In this document: one piece after another, positions 1-8,754 of the stretch | How positions within the stretch are numbered: the stretch's first letter is position 1 | Layout of the letters: every line of letters begins with the position of its first letter | NCBI GenBank assembly: GCA_035628035.1 | Contig: DASPKS010000131.1 | Location: forward strand, 1 to 32,240 | Reading direction: 5' to 3' | Source of the DNA: DASPKS01 sp035628035 | GTDB lineage: Bacteria; Bacteroidota; Rhodothermia; Rhodothermales; Rubricoccaceae | DNA length: 32,240 nucleotides | The notes under the pieces: generated by a model | Seen by the model: only the letters and a program-made list of their open reading frames with translations | Databases searched by the model: none | Told to the model about the DNA's origin: nothing | Program-made: the position numbers and the translations under genes

Positions 1-508
1 ACCCGCAAACGTAGACGGCCCGTCCCCCGCGAGGAGGGCGGGCCGCGCCGGCATCGAGTTCCACCGAGCGGACCGGTCCCACCCGAGCCCACCAGTGAAC
101 CCGCGCCGGGCACTCGAAGCCGCGCCCGCCGCGGCGGCGCTGCCGTTCCGGCATAGCGGCGGACGTCTCGACCAAGCTGCTCAGCCCGACCCCCCCGCAC
201 TTGTAAAGTTGAAACACGGGGCTGATGCACTGTCCTCCGAAGTGTCCACTCGGAGCCTCCCGCTAGATCCGCTTACGCCCGGTCAGTGAGGTCCCGAAGC
301 GACCGCCGATTGGCTTCAGCGACCATTCTCATCCCGATCTTCCTTCTTTCTCCGGATGGGTGATATTCCGGACTTGGTGCCGGGCCCACCCCCTCCTGCC
401 CGCCCTGAGGGCTCGCTGCAAGGGCTTCGACCGCCCAAGCATGGCGACCGAACGAACCCGCGCGGGCGCGGGGTGTTGCACCCGGATTCGTGACCCGGAG
501 GCCCCCCT
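1..508. other. Non-coding left flank
   Basis: I find no gene I can support in this stretch. A 64-codon open frame at 95-289 has low-complexity, Ala/Pro/Arg-rich content typical of chance frames in GC-rich DNA. A minus-strand frame starting at the ATG complementary to 51-56 stays open to the left edge, but only about 18 codons are visible, so a divergent gene leaving the window can be neither supported nor excluded. A hairpin lies at 16-45 and is listed separately. Confidence 0.5.
16..45. terminator. GC-rich hairpin, possible terminator
   Basis: The arms CGGCCCGTCC (16-25) and GGGCGGGCCG (36-45) pair over 10 positions with one T-G wobble, leaving a loop of about 10 bases. No T-run follows on either strand, so the terminator reading is weak. 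It could end a gene that lies left of the window. Confidence 0.25.
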
Positions 509-1342
509 ATGAAGCCGGAAGTATTGCTGCGGAGCGGGGAGTTCTATGGCGCCGTGCTCCGGACCAGGCACCTCGATGGCCTCACGCTGACGGAGACGGC
601 ATACCCCCCGCACTGCCGGGTCCCGCGGCACGCCCACACCAACGCTTACTTCTGCCTCGTCCTCGCGGGCTCGTATGCCGAGCAGGTGGATGGGGCGCTG
701 GAGTGGACGTGCCGGCCCGCGAGCGTCACCTTCCACCCGGCCAGCGCACCCCACGCCGACCGGTTCGAGCGGACCGGGGGTCGCTGCTTCAACGTAGAGC
801 TCAGCGAGGCTTGGGCCCGTCGCGCAGCCGACGCCGCGGTGCCGCTCGATACGCCGCTCCACCTCCCGCTCGGCCCGACGAGCACGCTGGCCGCGCGGCT
901 CCACCGGGAGGCCCGGCATCCCAACGACCTCTCGCCGCTCGTGGCGGAAGGGCTGGCGCTGGCCCTCGTAGGTGAACTGGGGCGCCGCCGCCGCAGCACC
1001 GCGCCCCGACGGCACCCGCCGCCCTGGATTGACCGGTGCCTCGACCTGCTCCAGGCGCGGTTCGACGAACGGCTCTCGCTCGACGAAGTGGCTACGACGG
1101 TGGGCGTGCATCCGGCCCACCTCGCCCGCGCATTCCTCACGCACCAGGGGTGCACGGTCGGGGAATACGTCCGTCGCCTCCGTGTGGAGCACGCGCGGCG
1201 CGCCCTCGAAGACACGGACGCCTCCCTTGTGGAGATCGCGCTCGCCACGGGGTTTGCTGACCAGAGCCACCTTGGCCGGACGTTCAAGGCACTGGTGGGC
1301 ACGACGCCCGGCCGCTACCGCCGCGCTGCTCGCGGACGCTGA
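509..1342 (+). CDS. AraC family transcriptional regulator
   Basis: This is a 277-residue protein with the standard AraC layout. The N-terminal half has a cupin-like sensor region with a histidine-rich turn (PRHAHTN, about residues 33-39). The C-terminal part, from about residue 170, contains the paired helix-turn-helix: LSLDEVATTVGVHPAHLARAF is followed by the second helix pair and the family signature around VEIALATGFADQSHLGRTFK, ending in GTTPGRYR. The start is backed by GGAGG about 8 bases upstream, one of the few good ribosome-binding sites here. Such proteins bind DNA as one-component regulators responding to a small ligand. Neither ligand nor target is visible; the next gene, in the same direction 78 bases on, is a candidate target by position only. 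Confidence 0.9.
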   Translation: MKPEVLLRSGEFYGAVLRTRHLDGLTLTETAYPPHCRVPRHAHTNAYFCLVLAGSYAEQVDGALEWTCRPASVTFHPASAPHADRFERTGGRCFNVELSEAWARRAADAAVPLDTPLHLPLGPTSTLAARLHREARHPNDLSPLVAEGLALALVGELGRRRRSTAPRRHPPPWIDRCLDLLQARFDERLSLDEVATTVGVHPAHLARAFLTHQGCTVGEYVRRLRVEHARRALEDTDASLVEIALATGFADQSHLGRTFKALVGTTPGRYRRAARGR

Positions 1343-1420
1343 GGCCCGCCCTGCGCAAGGTTCGTTCTACTTCGCCGGTGTGGTTCAAGAACGAGGGCAG
1401 GGGATAGCCTATCCTGCCCT

Positions 1421-2644
1421 ATGGCTACGTCGATCCCCCCGCTCGCCGCTGCACTCTTTCGCGTGGTCGTCCCTGTGGGTGTCGCAGGCATCGTCGTCCT
1501 GTGCGGGGCCCTCTTCGGCTGCCGAACGGGTTCCGCCCTGGCCCCGCAGGACCCCTCGCACGCTTCAACGCCAGCCGTCGAGCTAGACGAGCCGCGCGAC
1601 ACCACGGTATGGGTGCTACGCCCCTCGCTCAAGCACGACGCCCTCGCCTTTCTTGGGGTCCTTACGGGCGACCCGTTCTACGTCGAGCGCTACCCCGATG
1701 AGTATGCCCGGTTCGACGCGCTGCTCACGCCCGCAGCGCGCGCGGCGCTCGCCGAGCTCAAACGCGAGGTGAAGGACGAAAACGGGGGGATCATCTCCGC
1801 GTTCCTCACGCTCGTCTTTTCCGCCTCCGACGCCGAGACGATCCCCGAGATGCGCGCGGCGCTCGATGACCCTGGCCCGCTCAAGGCGTCGTTCGAGCAG
1901 ACCCCATACGCGAGTGCCTGGCCGCTCTTCGAGATCGTCGTCCCGGAGCTCCGCGTGCTCCTTGGCTGGTACGAGGACGTGGGGTTCCCGGCGTACTGGG
2001 AGGCGGAGGTCCGCCCACGCGCAGAGGCGCGAATTGCCGAGCTGGCCCCCCAGCTCCCGGGGTACAACGTGCTCGGGGAGACGGCCCGGCTCACCGGCCG
2101 GCCGGCCCCGCTCGACACCCTCACCGTCTACGTCCTCCACTTCGTGAAGCCGCACGGGATCAAGGTTACTGGTACCCGCTTCCTCACCGCCACCACCTGG
2201 CCGTTCGACGTCGTGCTTCCGGACGCCGTGCACGAGATGATGCATCCGCCCTACGACCTCGCTGCGGATACCGAGCTTCGTACCGCGCTGGAGGGGCTGC
2301 GCGCAGACTCCTTCCTGATGGAGCGGGTAGAGCACCACGACCCGTCCCTCGGCTACAATACCTTCGAGGGGTTCGTGGAAGAGGACGTCGTGCAGGCGCT
2401 GGAGCAGGTCGTGCTGGAGCGCCTGGGCGTGGCCCGGGAGCCGCGGGTGCACTGGTGCCGGGCAGACGGCGGGATGCACGTGCTGGCGGTGGCGCTCTAC
2501 CGCGTGATGAAGGAGGGCTCGTACGCGGAGTCCGGGGAAACAGTCCGCGACTTCCTCATCCGGGAGGTGACGCGGGGGGCACTCCAGCCGGGCAGCCTCC
2601 GCGCCCACTACGAGGCGTTCTACGCAGGTGCACCTTGTGGATAG
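1421..2644 (+). CDS. Predicted lipoprotein with HExxH metallopeptidase-like motif
   Basis: This is a 407-residue protein I cannot assign to a named family. Residues 14-33 are hydrophobic and end in LFGC, a plausible lipobox that would place Cys34 as the lipidated first residue of the mature protein. At residues 271-275 is H-E-M-M-H, preceded by a hydrophobic run (FDVVLPDAV), as in zinc metallopeptidases. Glutamates in GFVEEDV (320-321), about 45 residues later, could supply a third zinc ligand of the gluzincin type. The middle is mostly helical in character. An envelope-anchored peptidase is inferred from these motifs alone; a non-catalytic relative is possible. No operon partner is evident, with 152 bases before the next gene. 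Confidence 0.6.
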   Translation: MATSIPPLAAALFRVVVPVGVAGIVVLCGALFGCRTGSALAPQDPSHASTPAVELDEPRDTTVWVLRPSLKHDALAFLGVLTGDPFYVERYPDEYARFDALLTPAARAALAELKREVKDENGGIISAFLTLVFSASDAETIPEMRAALDDPGPLKASFEQTPYASAWPLFEIVVPELRVLLGWYEDVGFPAYWEAEVRPRAEARIAELAPQLPGYNVLGETARLTGRPAPLDTLTVYVLHFVKPHGIKVTGTRFLTATTWPFDVVLPDAVHEMMHPPYDLAADTELRTALEGLRADSFLMERVEHHDPSLGYNTFEGFVEEDVVQALEQVVLERLGVAREPRVHWCRADGGMHVLAVALYRVMKEGSYAESGETVRDFLIREVTRGALQPGSLRAHYEAFYAGAPCG

Positions 2645-2796
2645 CAGGTGCAGGGACGTCCGCTGAACCCGCTGCGAGCCCGTAGGGACAACGGCGGGGG
2701 TGCTTAAGCCCTTCCGTAGGCGGGGCCGTCTCTGGCTCGTCGGGCCTCCACCTCTATTTTCTTGGAGGCTCCCCTCTTCGCGTCCCCCCTGCTGGC

Positions 2797-3771
2797 ATGC
2801 CGCACGTCACGTTCATCCATGGCCTGGCGAACAAGCCTGCGGCCGAAGCGCTCCTCCGCTCCTGGGAGCACGGCTTCGCCCACCCCGACGGCTTCGACCT
2901 CGGCGACCACGGCGTCACCACCTCGATGGTCTACTGGGCCGACGTGCTCTACGCCGAGCCCCTCCCCGAAGCGTCGTCGACCGAGGCGGCGACCTCGGAG
3001 GAAGAAGCAGAAGCCCTCGCGGCCGAGGCCGCCTCGGCCGCGGGCGGGTGGGGCGACCTCGACGCAGAAGGGCGCGCCTTCGTGGAGCGGCTCGGCACCA
3101 AGATGGGGGTGGAGCATAGCGAAGCGTCGGCCGAAGCGCCGGTGGAGCCGGAGGCGCGCGGGGCGTACGAAGCGCTCGAACGCATCCCTCTCCCCTGGTT
3201 CATCAAGCGTCGCGTGCTCCGCCTCCTCATCCGCGACGCCCACCACTACCTCTTCAACGCGAGCAGCAGCCCCCGCCCCGGCGATACGTACGCGGTGCAG
3301 GAAGAGCTCCGCCGGCGGTTCGTCGCGGCGCTCAAGGAGGGGGCTGAGCGGACGGAGGGCGGCCCGCACGTCGTCGTCTCGCACAGCATGGGCACCATCG
3401 TCGCGTACGACTGCCTCGTGCGCGTGCCGGAGTGCCCGGCCGTCGATGCCGTCGTCACCATCGGGAGCCCGCTCGGCCTCGACGAGGTGCAAGACCGCCT
3501 CCGGCCGGAAGGCGCAGGCCAGCCCGGGTGGTCGCGGGAGGACGGCTTCCCCTCGCCCGACAAGCTGCGTGGGCCGTGGGTGAACGTGTACGACCCCCTC
3601 GACGTGGTGTGCGCGCTCGACCCCCGCCTCGCCAACGACTACCGGCGGGGGGGCCGGCCCGCCATCGATGATCTTGAGGTCTCCAACGAGGGGAGCTGGC
3701 GACACGGCTTCCTCAACTACGCGCGCCGCGGCGTCGTCCGCGACCGCCTCCGCGCCCTGCTCGGCCTCTGA
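2797..3771 (+). CDS. Alpha/beta hydrolase
   Basis: This 324-residue predicted serine hydrolase opens with the first beta strand and oxyanion-type turn HVTFIHGLANKP. It carries the nucleophile elbow VVSHSMGT with Ser197 in a S-x-S-x-G context. Candidate acid and base are the aspartate in NVYDPLDVVC and the histidine in WRHGFLNY near the C-terminus. An acidic, Ala/Glu-rich insertion (about residues 56-85) separates the first strand from the helical cap, and no signal peptide is seen, so it should be cytoplasmic. The substrate cannot be read from sequence. It ends 4 bases before the TRAF-binding/protease gene, so the two are almost certainly co-transcribed, which suggests a joint role. Confidence 0.8.
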   Translation: MPHVTFIHGLANKPAAEALLRSWEHGFAHPDGFDLGDHGVTTSMVYWADVLYAEPLPEASSTEAATSEEEAEALAAEAASAAGGWGDLDAEGRAFVERLGTKMGVEHSEASAEAPVEPEARGAYEALERIPLPWFIKRRVLRLLIRDAHHYLFNASSSPRPGDTYAVQEELRRRFVAALKEGAERTEGGPHVVVSHSMGTIVAYDCLVRVPECPAVDAVVTIGSPLGLDEVQDRLRPEGAGQPGWSREDGFPSPDKLRGPWVNVYDPLDVVCALDPRLANDYRRGGRPAIDDLEVSNEGSWRHGFLNYARRGVVRDRLRALLGL

Positions 3772-3775
3772 CCCC

Positions 3776-5386
3776 GTGCCCTTCGACGACGTCCTCCCCG
3801 CGCTCCGCGCCGCCGCCGACGCGCTCGACCGGGACCGCGTCGCCGAGCTGTGCGGGGCGTTCATCGCGGAGGTCGTCGCGGCCCCGGAGCCCCCGCCTGT
3901 GGCGACCGCGCGCGCCGTCCTGAGCACGCTGCGGCGGAAGCGGTTCTTCGCGCCCATGGGGCGGGTGGCCGACGCCCTTCTCCAGGCGGGGCAGGATGAC
4001 CCCCAGGTCCACCGCCAGTACGCCCAGGCCCTCCTCGACCAGCACCTCCTGTCGGCGGCGCAGCACGTGCTGGAGCGGCTCGCCGCCGACGCGGCGGACC
4101 CGGCGGAGGAAGCGGAGGCCCTCGGGCTCCTCGGGCGCGTCTTCAAGCAGCGTTACCTCGACGCCAGCGCGCCGCACCTTGAGCGGGTCCAGGCCGCCCT
4201 CCGCCGCGCGGTCGCGACCTACCACGCCGCGTACCAGCGGAACCCCGACGCGCACCTGTGGCATGGGATCAACGCCGCCGCCCTCGTTGCCCGCGCCGCC
4301 CGCGATGGGGTGCCCCTCGACGGTGGGCCCGACCCGGCCGCGCTGGCCGGGTCGCTCTTGGGGACCCTCCGCGCGAAGCGCGCCACGCTCGAGGAGCGGG
4401 GGGAGGAACTCCCGGCGTTCGACCTCGCGACGGCCATGGAGGCCGCACTCGCCCTCGGCGAAGCGGAGCAAGCCCTCCTCTGGGCGCGCCGCTACACGGC
4501 TTGCTCCGACGCCGAAGCCTTCGAGCTGGCCAGCACGGAACGGCAGCTCCGCGAGGTATGGGGGCTCACCGCGGTGTCCCCCCTCTTGTCCCTGATCCGC
4601 GCGGCGCTCCTCGCGCGCGAGTTGGGCCACGTCACCCTCCAGCGCGGCGAGGCGCGCGGCCCCTCCGAGGAGCGGCTGCCGTCGGGGCAGACGCTCGAAC
4701 TCGTGCTGGGCGCGCAGGCGTACCAGACGCTCCGGTGGTACCGGCAGGGGCTGGAATGCGCCCGCTCCGTCGCGCGCATCGAGACGGACACCGGCGCTGG
4801 CATCGGAACAGGGTTCCTCCTTTCCGGCGAGGCCCTCGCCGGCCCCTTCGCCGGACACTCGTGCCTCCTCCTCACCAACAGCCACGTCGTCAGCGGCGAC
4901 CCCGCCACGCGCGATGCGCTCCGCCCCGACGAGGCCTTTGCCACCTTCGAGGCCACCGACGGGGGCACGACCCGCTACCGCGTCGCGCAGCTCCTCGCCG
5001 AATCCCCGCCGGGCGAGCTCGACTTTGCCGTGCTCACGCTGGAGGAAGCCCCCGCCCTCCCCCCCTGCGCCATCGCGCGCGCCCTCCCCCGCACCGACGG
5101 GACGAGGCGGCTCTACGTCATCGGGCACCCCCACGGGCGGACCCTCTCGTTCTCGCTCCAAGACAACGTGTTCCTCGGGTTCGACGAGCGCTTCCTCCAC
5201 TACCGCTCCCCCACCGACCCCGGCAGCTCCGGCAGCCCCGTGTTCAACGGCGCGTGGGAAGCGGTGGGGCTCCACCACGCCGGCTACACCCGCGTGCGCC
5301 GCCTCGACGGGCAGCCCGGCGAGTACGCCGCCAACGAGGGGATCCGGCTCAGCGCCATCCTTGCCGCGCTGGAAGCGACCCCCTGA
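3776..5386 (+). CDS. TRAF-binding/TPR-like domain fused to trypsin-like serine protease
   Basis: The GTG at 3776 gives 536 residues and follows the hydrolase stop by 4 bases; an ATG further up would overlap that gene deeply. Residues 1-270 are helical repeats. The segments LGRVFKQRYLDAS (119-131) and HLWHGINAAALVARA (160-174) resemble the TRAF-binding (DUF4071) helical region known from MAP3K5 and from bacterial proteins. From about residue 340 is a chymotrypsin-fold protease with a complete triad: His370 in LTNSHVV, Asp416 in GELDFAVL, Ser485 in PGSSGSPVF. No signal peptide is present, so it probably acts in the cytoplasm. The architecture, a helical sensor plus an effector protease next to a hydrolase, recalls bacterial conflict modules. 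That role is inferred. Confidence 0.8.
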   Translation: MPFDDVLPALRAAADALDRDRVAELCGAFIAEVVAAPEPPPVATARAVLSTLRRKRFFAPMGRVADALLQAGQDDPQVHRQYAQALLDQHLLSAAQHVLERLAADAADPAEEAEALGLLGRVFKQRYLDASAPHLERVQAALRRAVATYHAAYQRNPDAHLWHGINAAALVARAARDGVPLDGGPDPAALAGSLLGTLRAKRATLEERGEELPAFDLATAMEAALALGEAEQALLWARRYTACSDAEAFELASTERQLREVWGLTAVSPLLSLIRAALLARELGHVTLQRGEARGPSEERLPSGQTLELVLGAQAYQTLRWYRQGLECARSVARIETDTGAGIGTGFLLSGEALAGPFAGHSCLLLTNSHVVSGDPATRDALRPDEAFATFEATDGGTTRYRVAQLLAESPPGELDFAVLTLEEAPALPPCAIARALPRTDGTRRLYVIGHPHGRTLSFSLQDNVFLGFDERFLHYRSPTDPGSSGSPVFNGAWEAVGLHHAGYTRVRRLDGQPGEYAANEGIRLSAILAALEATP

Positions 5387-5457
5387 GTTCCGGCCCAAAT
5401 GCGCTCGGCTTCGCGCGCTCGCCCGGCGTGGCTTTCCCCTCGGACTTTCCCGAGTTT

Positions 5458-5493
5458 CCGGGCCCACTTCCTTCCCCGGGCCCACTTCCTCCC
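5458..5493. repeat. 18-bp tandem repeat, two copies plus partial third
   Basis: CCGGGCCCACTTCCTTCC (5458-5475) is followed directly by a copy with one T-to-C change (5476-5493), then by CCGGGCG as the start of a third unit. It lies in the 150-base gap upstream of the glycosyltransferase gene. Each unit contains the palindrome CCGGGCCC. Confidence 0.85.
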
Positions 5494-5536
5494 CCGGGCG
5501 CGCAGAGGTCGCGCCGGGGTTACCACACGGTAATCG

Positions 5537-6661
5537 ATGCGCGTCCTGTTCTTCACGCCGTACGGAGGCCGGTCGGGGTCTGAGACGGTGCTCTGGCACT
5601 TCCTGAAAGGGACCGACCCCGCCGAGCTCCAGGGCGCGCTGGTGTGCATCGAGGGAGGGGACCTCCCGGCGCGGATGCCGCCCCACATCCCGACCTACGT
5701 GGCCGCGCCCCCCACCACGTACGGGCGGGTGCTCTCCAAGGCGCGCCGGTTCGCGCTCGGGCGCGACCGGCTCGACCCCGTGACCGCGCGGGCCCACGCG
5801 GCGCTCCAGCCGGACCTCTGGTACCTCAACACTGTCATCATGCCGGACGTGGCGCGGATGGCGATCCGGCTTGGCATCCCGTACGTCCTCCACGCCCACG
5901 AGATGCCGTACATCTGGGTGATGGTGAGCGGAGACGACATCGAGATGATGGTCGCCAACGCGTCGCTCGTCATCGGGTGCTCCACGCCGGTCGTCGAGTG
6001 CCTCGAGCGGTTCGGCGCGCGGAACGTCGTGCTCCAGCACTCGATGGTGGACACGCGCGCCGTCGCGCCGTCTCCTGAGGGCCCACGCGCCGCGCGCCGT
6101 GCCCTCGGCATCCCCGACGACGCGTTCGTGTGGGCCATGTCGGGGCGGTTCGACTACCGGAAAGGACCCGACCTCTTCTTCGAGGCGGCGCAGCACTTCG
6201 CCGGCGAGAACGCCCACTTCCTGTGGATCGGGCACATCCCCAATGAAGGGTTCGCCCGGTACATGTCGAAGCGCATCGCGACGGAGCTCCCCCACGCCCA
6301 CGTCCTCGATCACCTCGCCGACGGCTACTACGACCACCTCGCCGTGTGCGACGGGTTCGTGCTGACCTCCCGCGAGGACCCCTTCCCGCTCGTGATGCTG
6401 GAGGCCGCCGCGCTGGGGAAGCCCCTCGTGTCGTTCCCCTCCGGCGGGGTGGCGGAGTTCCTCCAGCCCGAGATGGGAACGGTCGTCGACTCGTGGAATG
6501 TGCGCGACCTCGTGGCGGCGATGCGGACATACATGGGCGCCAACCCGCCGTTCGACCCTTCGGCTGCGCGCGCCCGCGCCGAGGCGTTCTCCGTCGAAGC
6601 GCAGGTGCCGAAGTGGGCCCGCCTGATGCGCGGCTCCTTCCCCCAGTTCCAGCGGCCATGA
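5537..6661 (+). CDS. Glycosyltransferase family 4 (GT-B fold)
   Basis: This 374-residue protein has the two-domain GT-B pattern. The N-terminus MRVLFFTPYGGRSGSE is the strand-Gly-rich loop of acceptor-binding domains. The C-terminal domain has the nucleotide-sugar binding region with GRFDYRKGPDLFFEAA and SREDPFPLVMLEAAALGKPLV (278 onward), where the acidic residues of the E-x7-E type motif sit at about 280-281 and 289. It should transfer a sugar from an activated donor to an envelope glycan or lipid; donor and acceptor are unknown. No other polysaccharide gene is nearby, so it looks like an isolated transferase. Its stop overlaps the recG start as ATGA, indicating translational coupling with a functionally unrelated gene. 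Confidence 0.85.
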   Translation: MRVLFFTPYGGRSGSETVLWHFLKGTDPAELQGALVCIEGGDLPARMPPHIPTYVAAPPTTYGRVLSKARRFALGRDRLDPVTARAHAALQPDLWYLNTVIMPDVARMAIRLGIPYVLHAHEMPYIWVMVSGDDIEMMVANASLVIGCSTPVVECLERFGARNVVLQHSMVDTRAVAPSPEGPRAARRALGIPDDAFVWAMSGRFDYRKGPDLFFEAAQHFAGENAHFLWIGHIPNEGFARYMSKRIATELPHAHVLDHLADGYYDHLAVCDGFVLTSREDPFPLVMLEAAALGKPLVSFPSGGVAEFLQPEMGTVVDSWNVRDLVAAMRTYMGANPPFDPSAARARAEAFSVEAQVPKWARLMRGSFPQFQRP

Positions 6662-8751
6662 GCGTGCTCGACAGCGACATCGCGGACCTCAAGGGCGTCG
6701 GGCCCCGCCGGGCCGAGCCGCTCCGGAAGTGCGGCGTCCGCACGTTCGGCGACCTCCTCCGCTACTACCCCCGCCGCTACCTCGACCGCTCGACCGTCAC
6801 GCCCATCCGCGAGCTCGCGCACGTGAGCGGGCCCATCACGGTCGTCGCCACCGTCGTGGCGAAGGGGCTCGTGCCGGGGAAGAACGGGAAGGCGCGGTTC
6901 GAGCTCCGCGTGCAGGACGAGAGCGGCGGCACGCTGAAGGCCGTGTGGTTCCGCGGCACGCAGTGGGTCGGCCGCGCGTTCGCCGTTGGCGACCGCGTCG
7001 CCTTCCACGGGAAGCCCGAGCAGTTCGGGAAGCAGTTCTCCCTCGCCCACCCCGACTTCGACCTCCTCGACGCCGACACGGCGGCCCTCGCTACGGGCCG
7101 GATCATCCCGCTCTACCCCGGCGGGGCGGCGCTGGAGAAGGTGGGCCTGAACAGCCGCGCGTTCCGGCGCCTCCTCTACCACCTCCTCAAGGAGCACGGC
7201 ACGGAGGTCCCCGAGGTGCTGCCCGAATGGGTCCGCGCCCAGCACGACCTCATCGCCGGCAACGTGGCCCTCCGCGCCGTCCACTTCCCGAAAGACCGCG
7301 CGGAGCTAGGCCGCGCGCGGCGGCGCCTCAAGTTCGAGGAGTTCTTTTTCCTCCAGCTGCTCCTCGCGCTCACGAAGGGCCGGCAGCAACGCCAGCCCGG
7401 CGCCGTGCTCGCGGGGCCGGGCCCGCTCACGCGGCGGTTCCTCGAAGACGTGCTGCCCTTCCCGCTTACAGGCGCGCAGCGGAAGGCGCTCCAGAAGATC
7501 GCCGAGGACACCGCGAGCGGGCACCAGATGAATCGCCTCCTCCAGGGCGACGTCGGCTCGGGCAAGACGATTGTCGGCGTGGCGGCGCTGCTGATGGCGG
7601 TGGACGCCGGCTTCCAGGGCGCGTTCATGGCGCCGACGGAGATCCTCACCGAGCAGCACTACGCCAACCTCCGCCGCTACCTCGAACCCCTCGGCGTGGA
7701 GGTGCGCCTCCTCATCGGCGGGCAGCGGAAGCAGCTCCGCGAGGAGATCCTCTCGGACCTCGCTGAAGGCCGCGCACACGTGGCCGTCGGCACGCACGCG
7801 CTCATCGAGGAGAACGTCGCCTTCAATAACCTCGGGCTCGCCGTGGTGGACGAGCAGCACCGCTTCGGCGTCGTCCAGCGCGCGCGGATGTTCAAGAAGG
7901 GCCGCCGCCCGCACGTCCTGATGATGACGGCCACGCCCATCCCGCGCTCCCTCGCAATGACCGTCTACGGCGACCTCGACGTGACCGTGATGGACGAGCT
8001 CCCTGCCGGCCGCAAGCCCATCGAGACGAAGCTGTTTTCGGAGACGCGCCGCGAGGAGATGTACGAGTTCGTGAAAACGCAGCTCCGCGAGGGGCGGCAA
8101 GCGTACGTCGTCTACCCGCTCGTAGAGGAGTCGGAGAAGCTCGACCTCCAGGACGCCGAGAACGGGTACCGCCAGCTTCAGGAGCGCTTCCGACCCTACC
8201 GCGTCGACCTCGTCCACGGGCGCATGTTCGCGTACGAGAAGGACGAGGCGATGCAGCGGTTCAAGGACGGCGAGACCGACCTCCTCGTCGCCACCACCGT
8301 GATCGAGGTGGGCGTGGACGTGCCGAACGCGACGGTGATGGTGATCGAGCACGCCGAGCGGTTCGGGCTCTCGCAGCTCCACCAGCTCCGGGGGCGCGTC
8401 GGGCGCGGCGGCACGCAGAGCTACTGCTTCCTGATGGCAGGCTACCCCCGCTCGGCCGAGGCCGCCGAGCGCCTCGACGTGATGGTCGCCACCACCGACG
8501 GGTTCGAGATCGCCGAAATGGACCTCCGCCTCCGCGGCGCCGGCGACTTCTTCGGGACGCGCCAGAGCGGGCTGCCCGACCTCAAGATCGCCGACCTCGT
8601 GAAGGATGCCGAGCTGCTGGGCGAGGCGCGCCAGGCTGCCTTCGCCCTCGCTGGGCGCGACCCCGAGCTACGAGACGAAGCGCACCAGGCGACGCGCGAG
8701 CACTTCGCCCTCACCGCCCCGAAGAGCCTCGGCTTCGCTCGGGTCGGATAG
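6658..8751 (+). CDS. recG: ATP-dependent DNA helicase RecG
   Basis: With the ATG at 6658 the product is 697 residues, the usual RecG length. The N-terminal wedge/OB domain starts at LKGVGPRRAEPLRKCGVRTFGDLLRYYP. The helicase core has Walker A GDVGSGKT (297-304), motif Ia APTEILTEQHY, the DEQH box (398-401), TATPIPRSLAMT, and the GRVGRGG motif VI region, followed by the RecG C-terminal segment (LRLRGAGDFFGTRQSG). RecG remodels stalled replication forks and branched DNA. The frame is open 104 codons further upstream, but that part lies inside the glycosyltransferase gene and is not homologous. The stop is only 3 bases from the stop of the opposing gene, leaving no room for a separate terminator. 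Confidence 0.97.
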   Translation: MSVLDSDIADLKGVGPRRAEPLRKCGVRTFGDLLRYYPRRYLDRSTVTPIRELAHVSGPITVVATVVAKGLVPGKNGKARFELRVQDESGGTLKAVWFRGTQWVGRAFAVGDRVAFHGKPEQFGKQFSLAHPDFDLLDADTAALATGRIIPLYPGGAALEKVGLNSRAFRRLLYHLLKEHGTEVPEVLPEWVRAQHDLIAGNVALRAVHFPKDRAELGRARRRLKFEEFFFLQLLLALTKGRQQRQPGAVLAGPGPLTRRFLEDVLPFPLTGAQRKALQKIAEDTASGHQMNRLLQGDVGSGKTIVGVAALLMAVDAGFQGAFMAPTEILTEQHYANLRRYLEPLGVEVRLLIGGQRKQLREEILSDLAEGRAHVAVGTHALIEENVAFNNLGLAVVDEQHRFGVVQRARMFKKGRRPHVLMMTATPIPRSLAMTVYGDLDVTVMDELPAGRKPIETKLFSETRREEMYEFVKTQLREGRQAYVVYPLVEESEKLDLQDAENGYRQLQERFRPYRVDLVHGRMFAYEKDEAMQRFKDGETDLLVATTVIEVGVDVPNATVMVIEHAERFGLSQLHQLRGRVGRGGTQSYCFLMAGYPRSAEAAERLDVMVATTDGFEIAEMDLRLRGAGDFFGTRQSGLPDLKIADLVKDAELLGEARQAAFALAGRDPELRDEAHQATREHFALTAPKSLGFARVG

Positions 8752-8754
8752 CGC

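Noticed and set aside
95..289. Short plus-strand open frame in the left flank
   Set aside because: There is no ribosome-binding site and no domain, and the Ala/Pro-rich composition is expected by chance.
5458..5493. Tandem repeat considered as a CRISPR remnant
   Set aside because: Units are directly adjacent with no spacers, and no cas gene is nearby.
3713..6337. Long minus-strand open frame across the protease and glycosyltransferase genes
   Set aside because: It is opposite two well-supported genes, and its low-complexity Arg/Glu/Gly/Val composition shows no family pattern.
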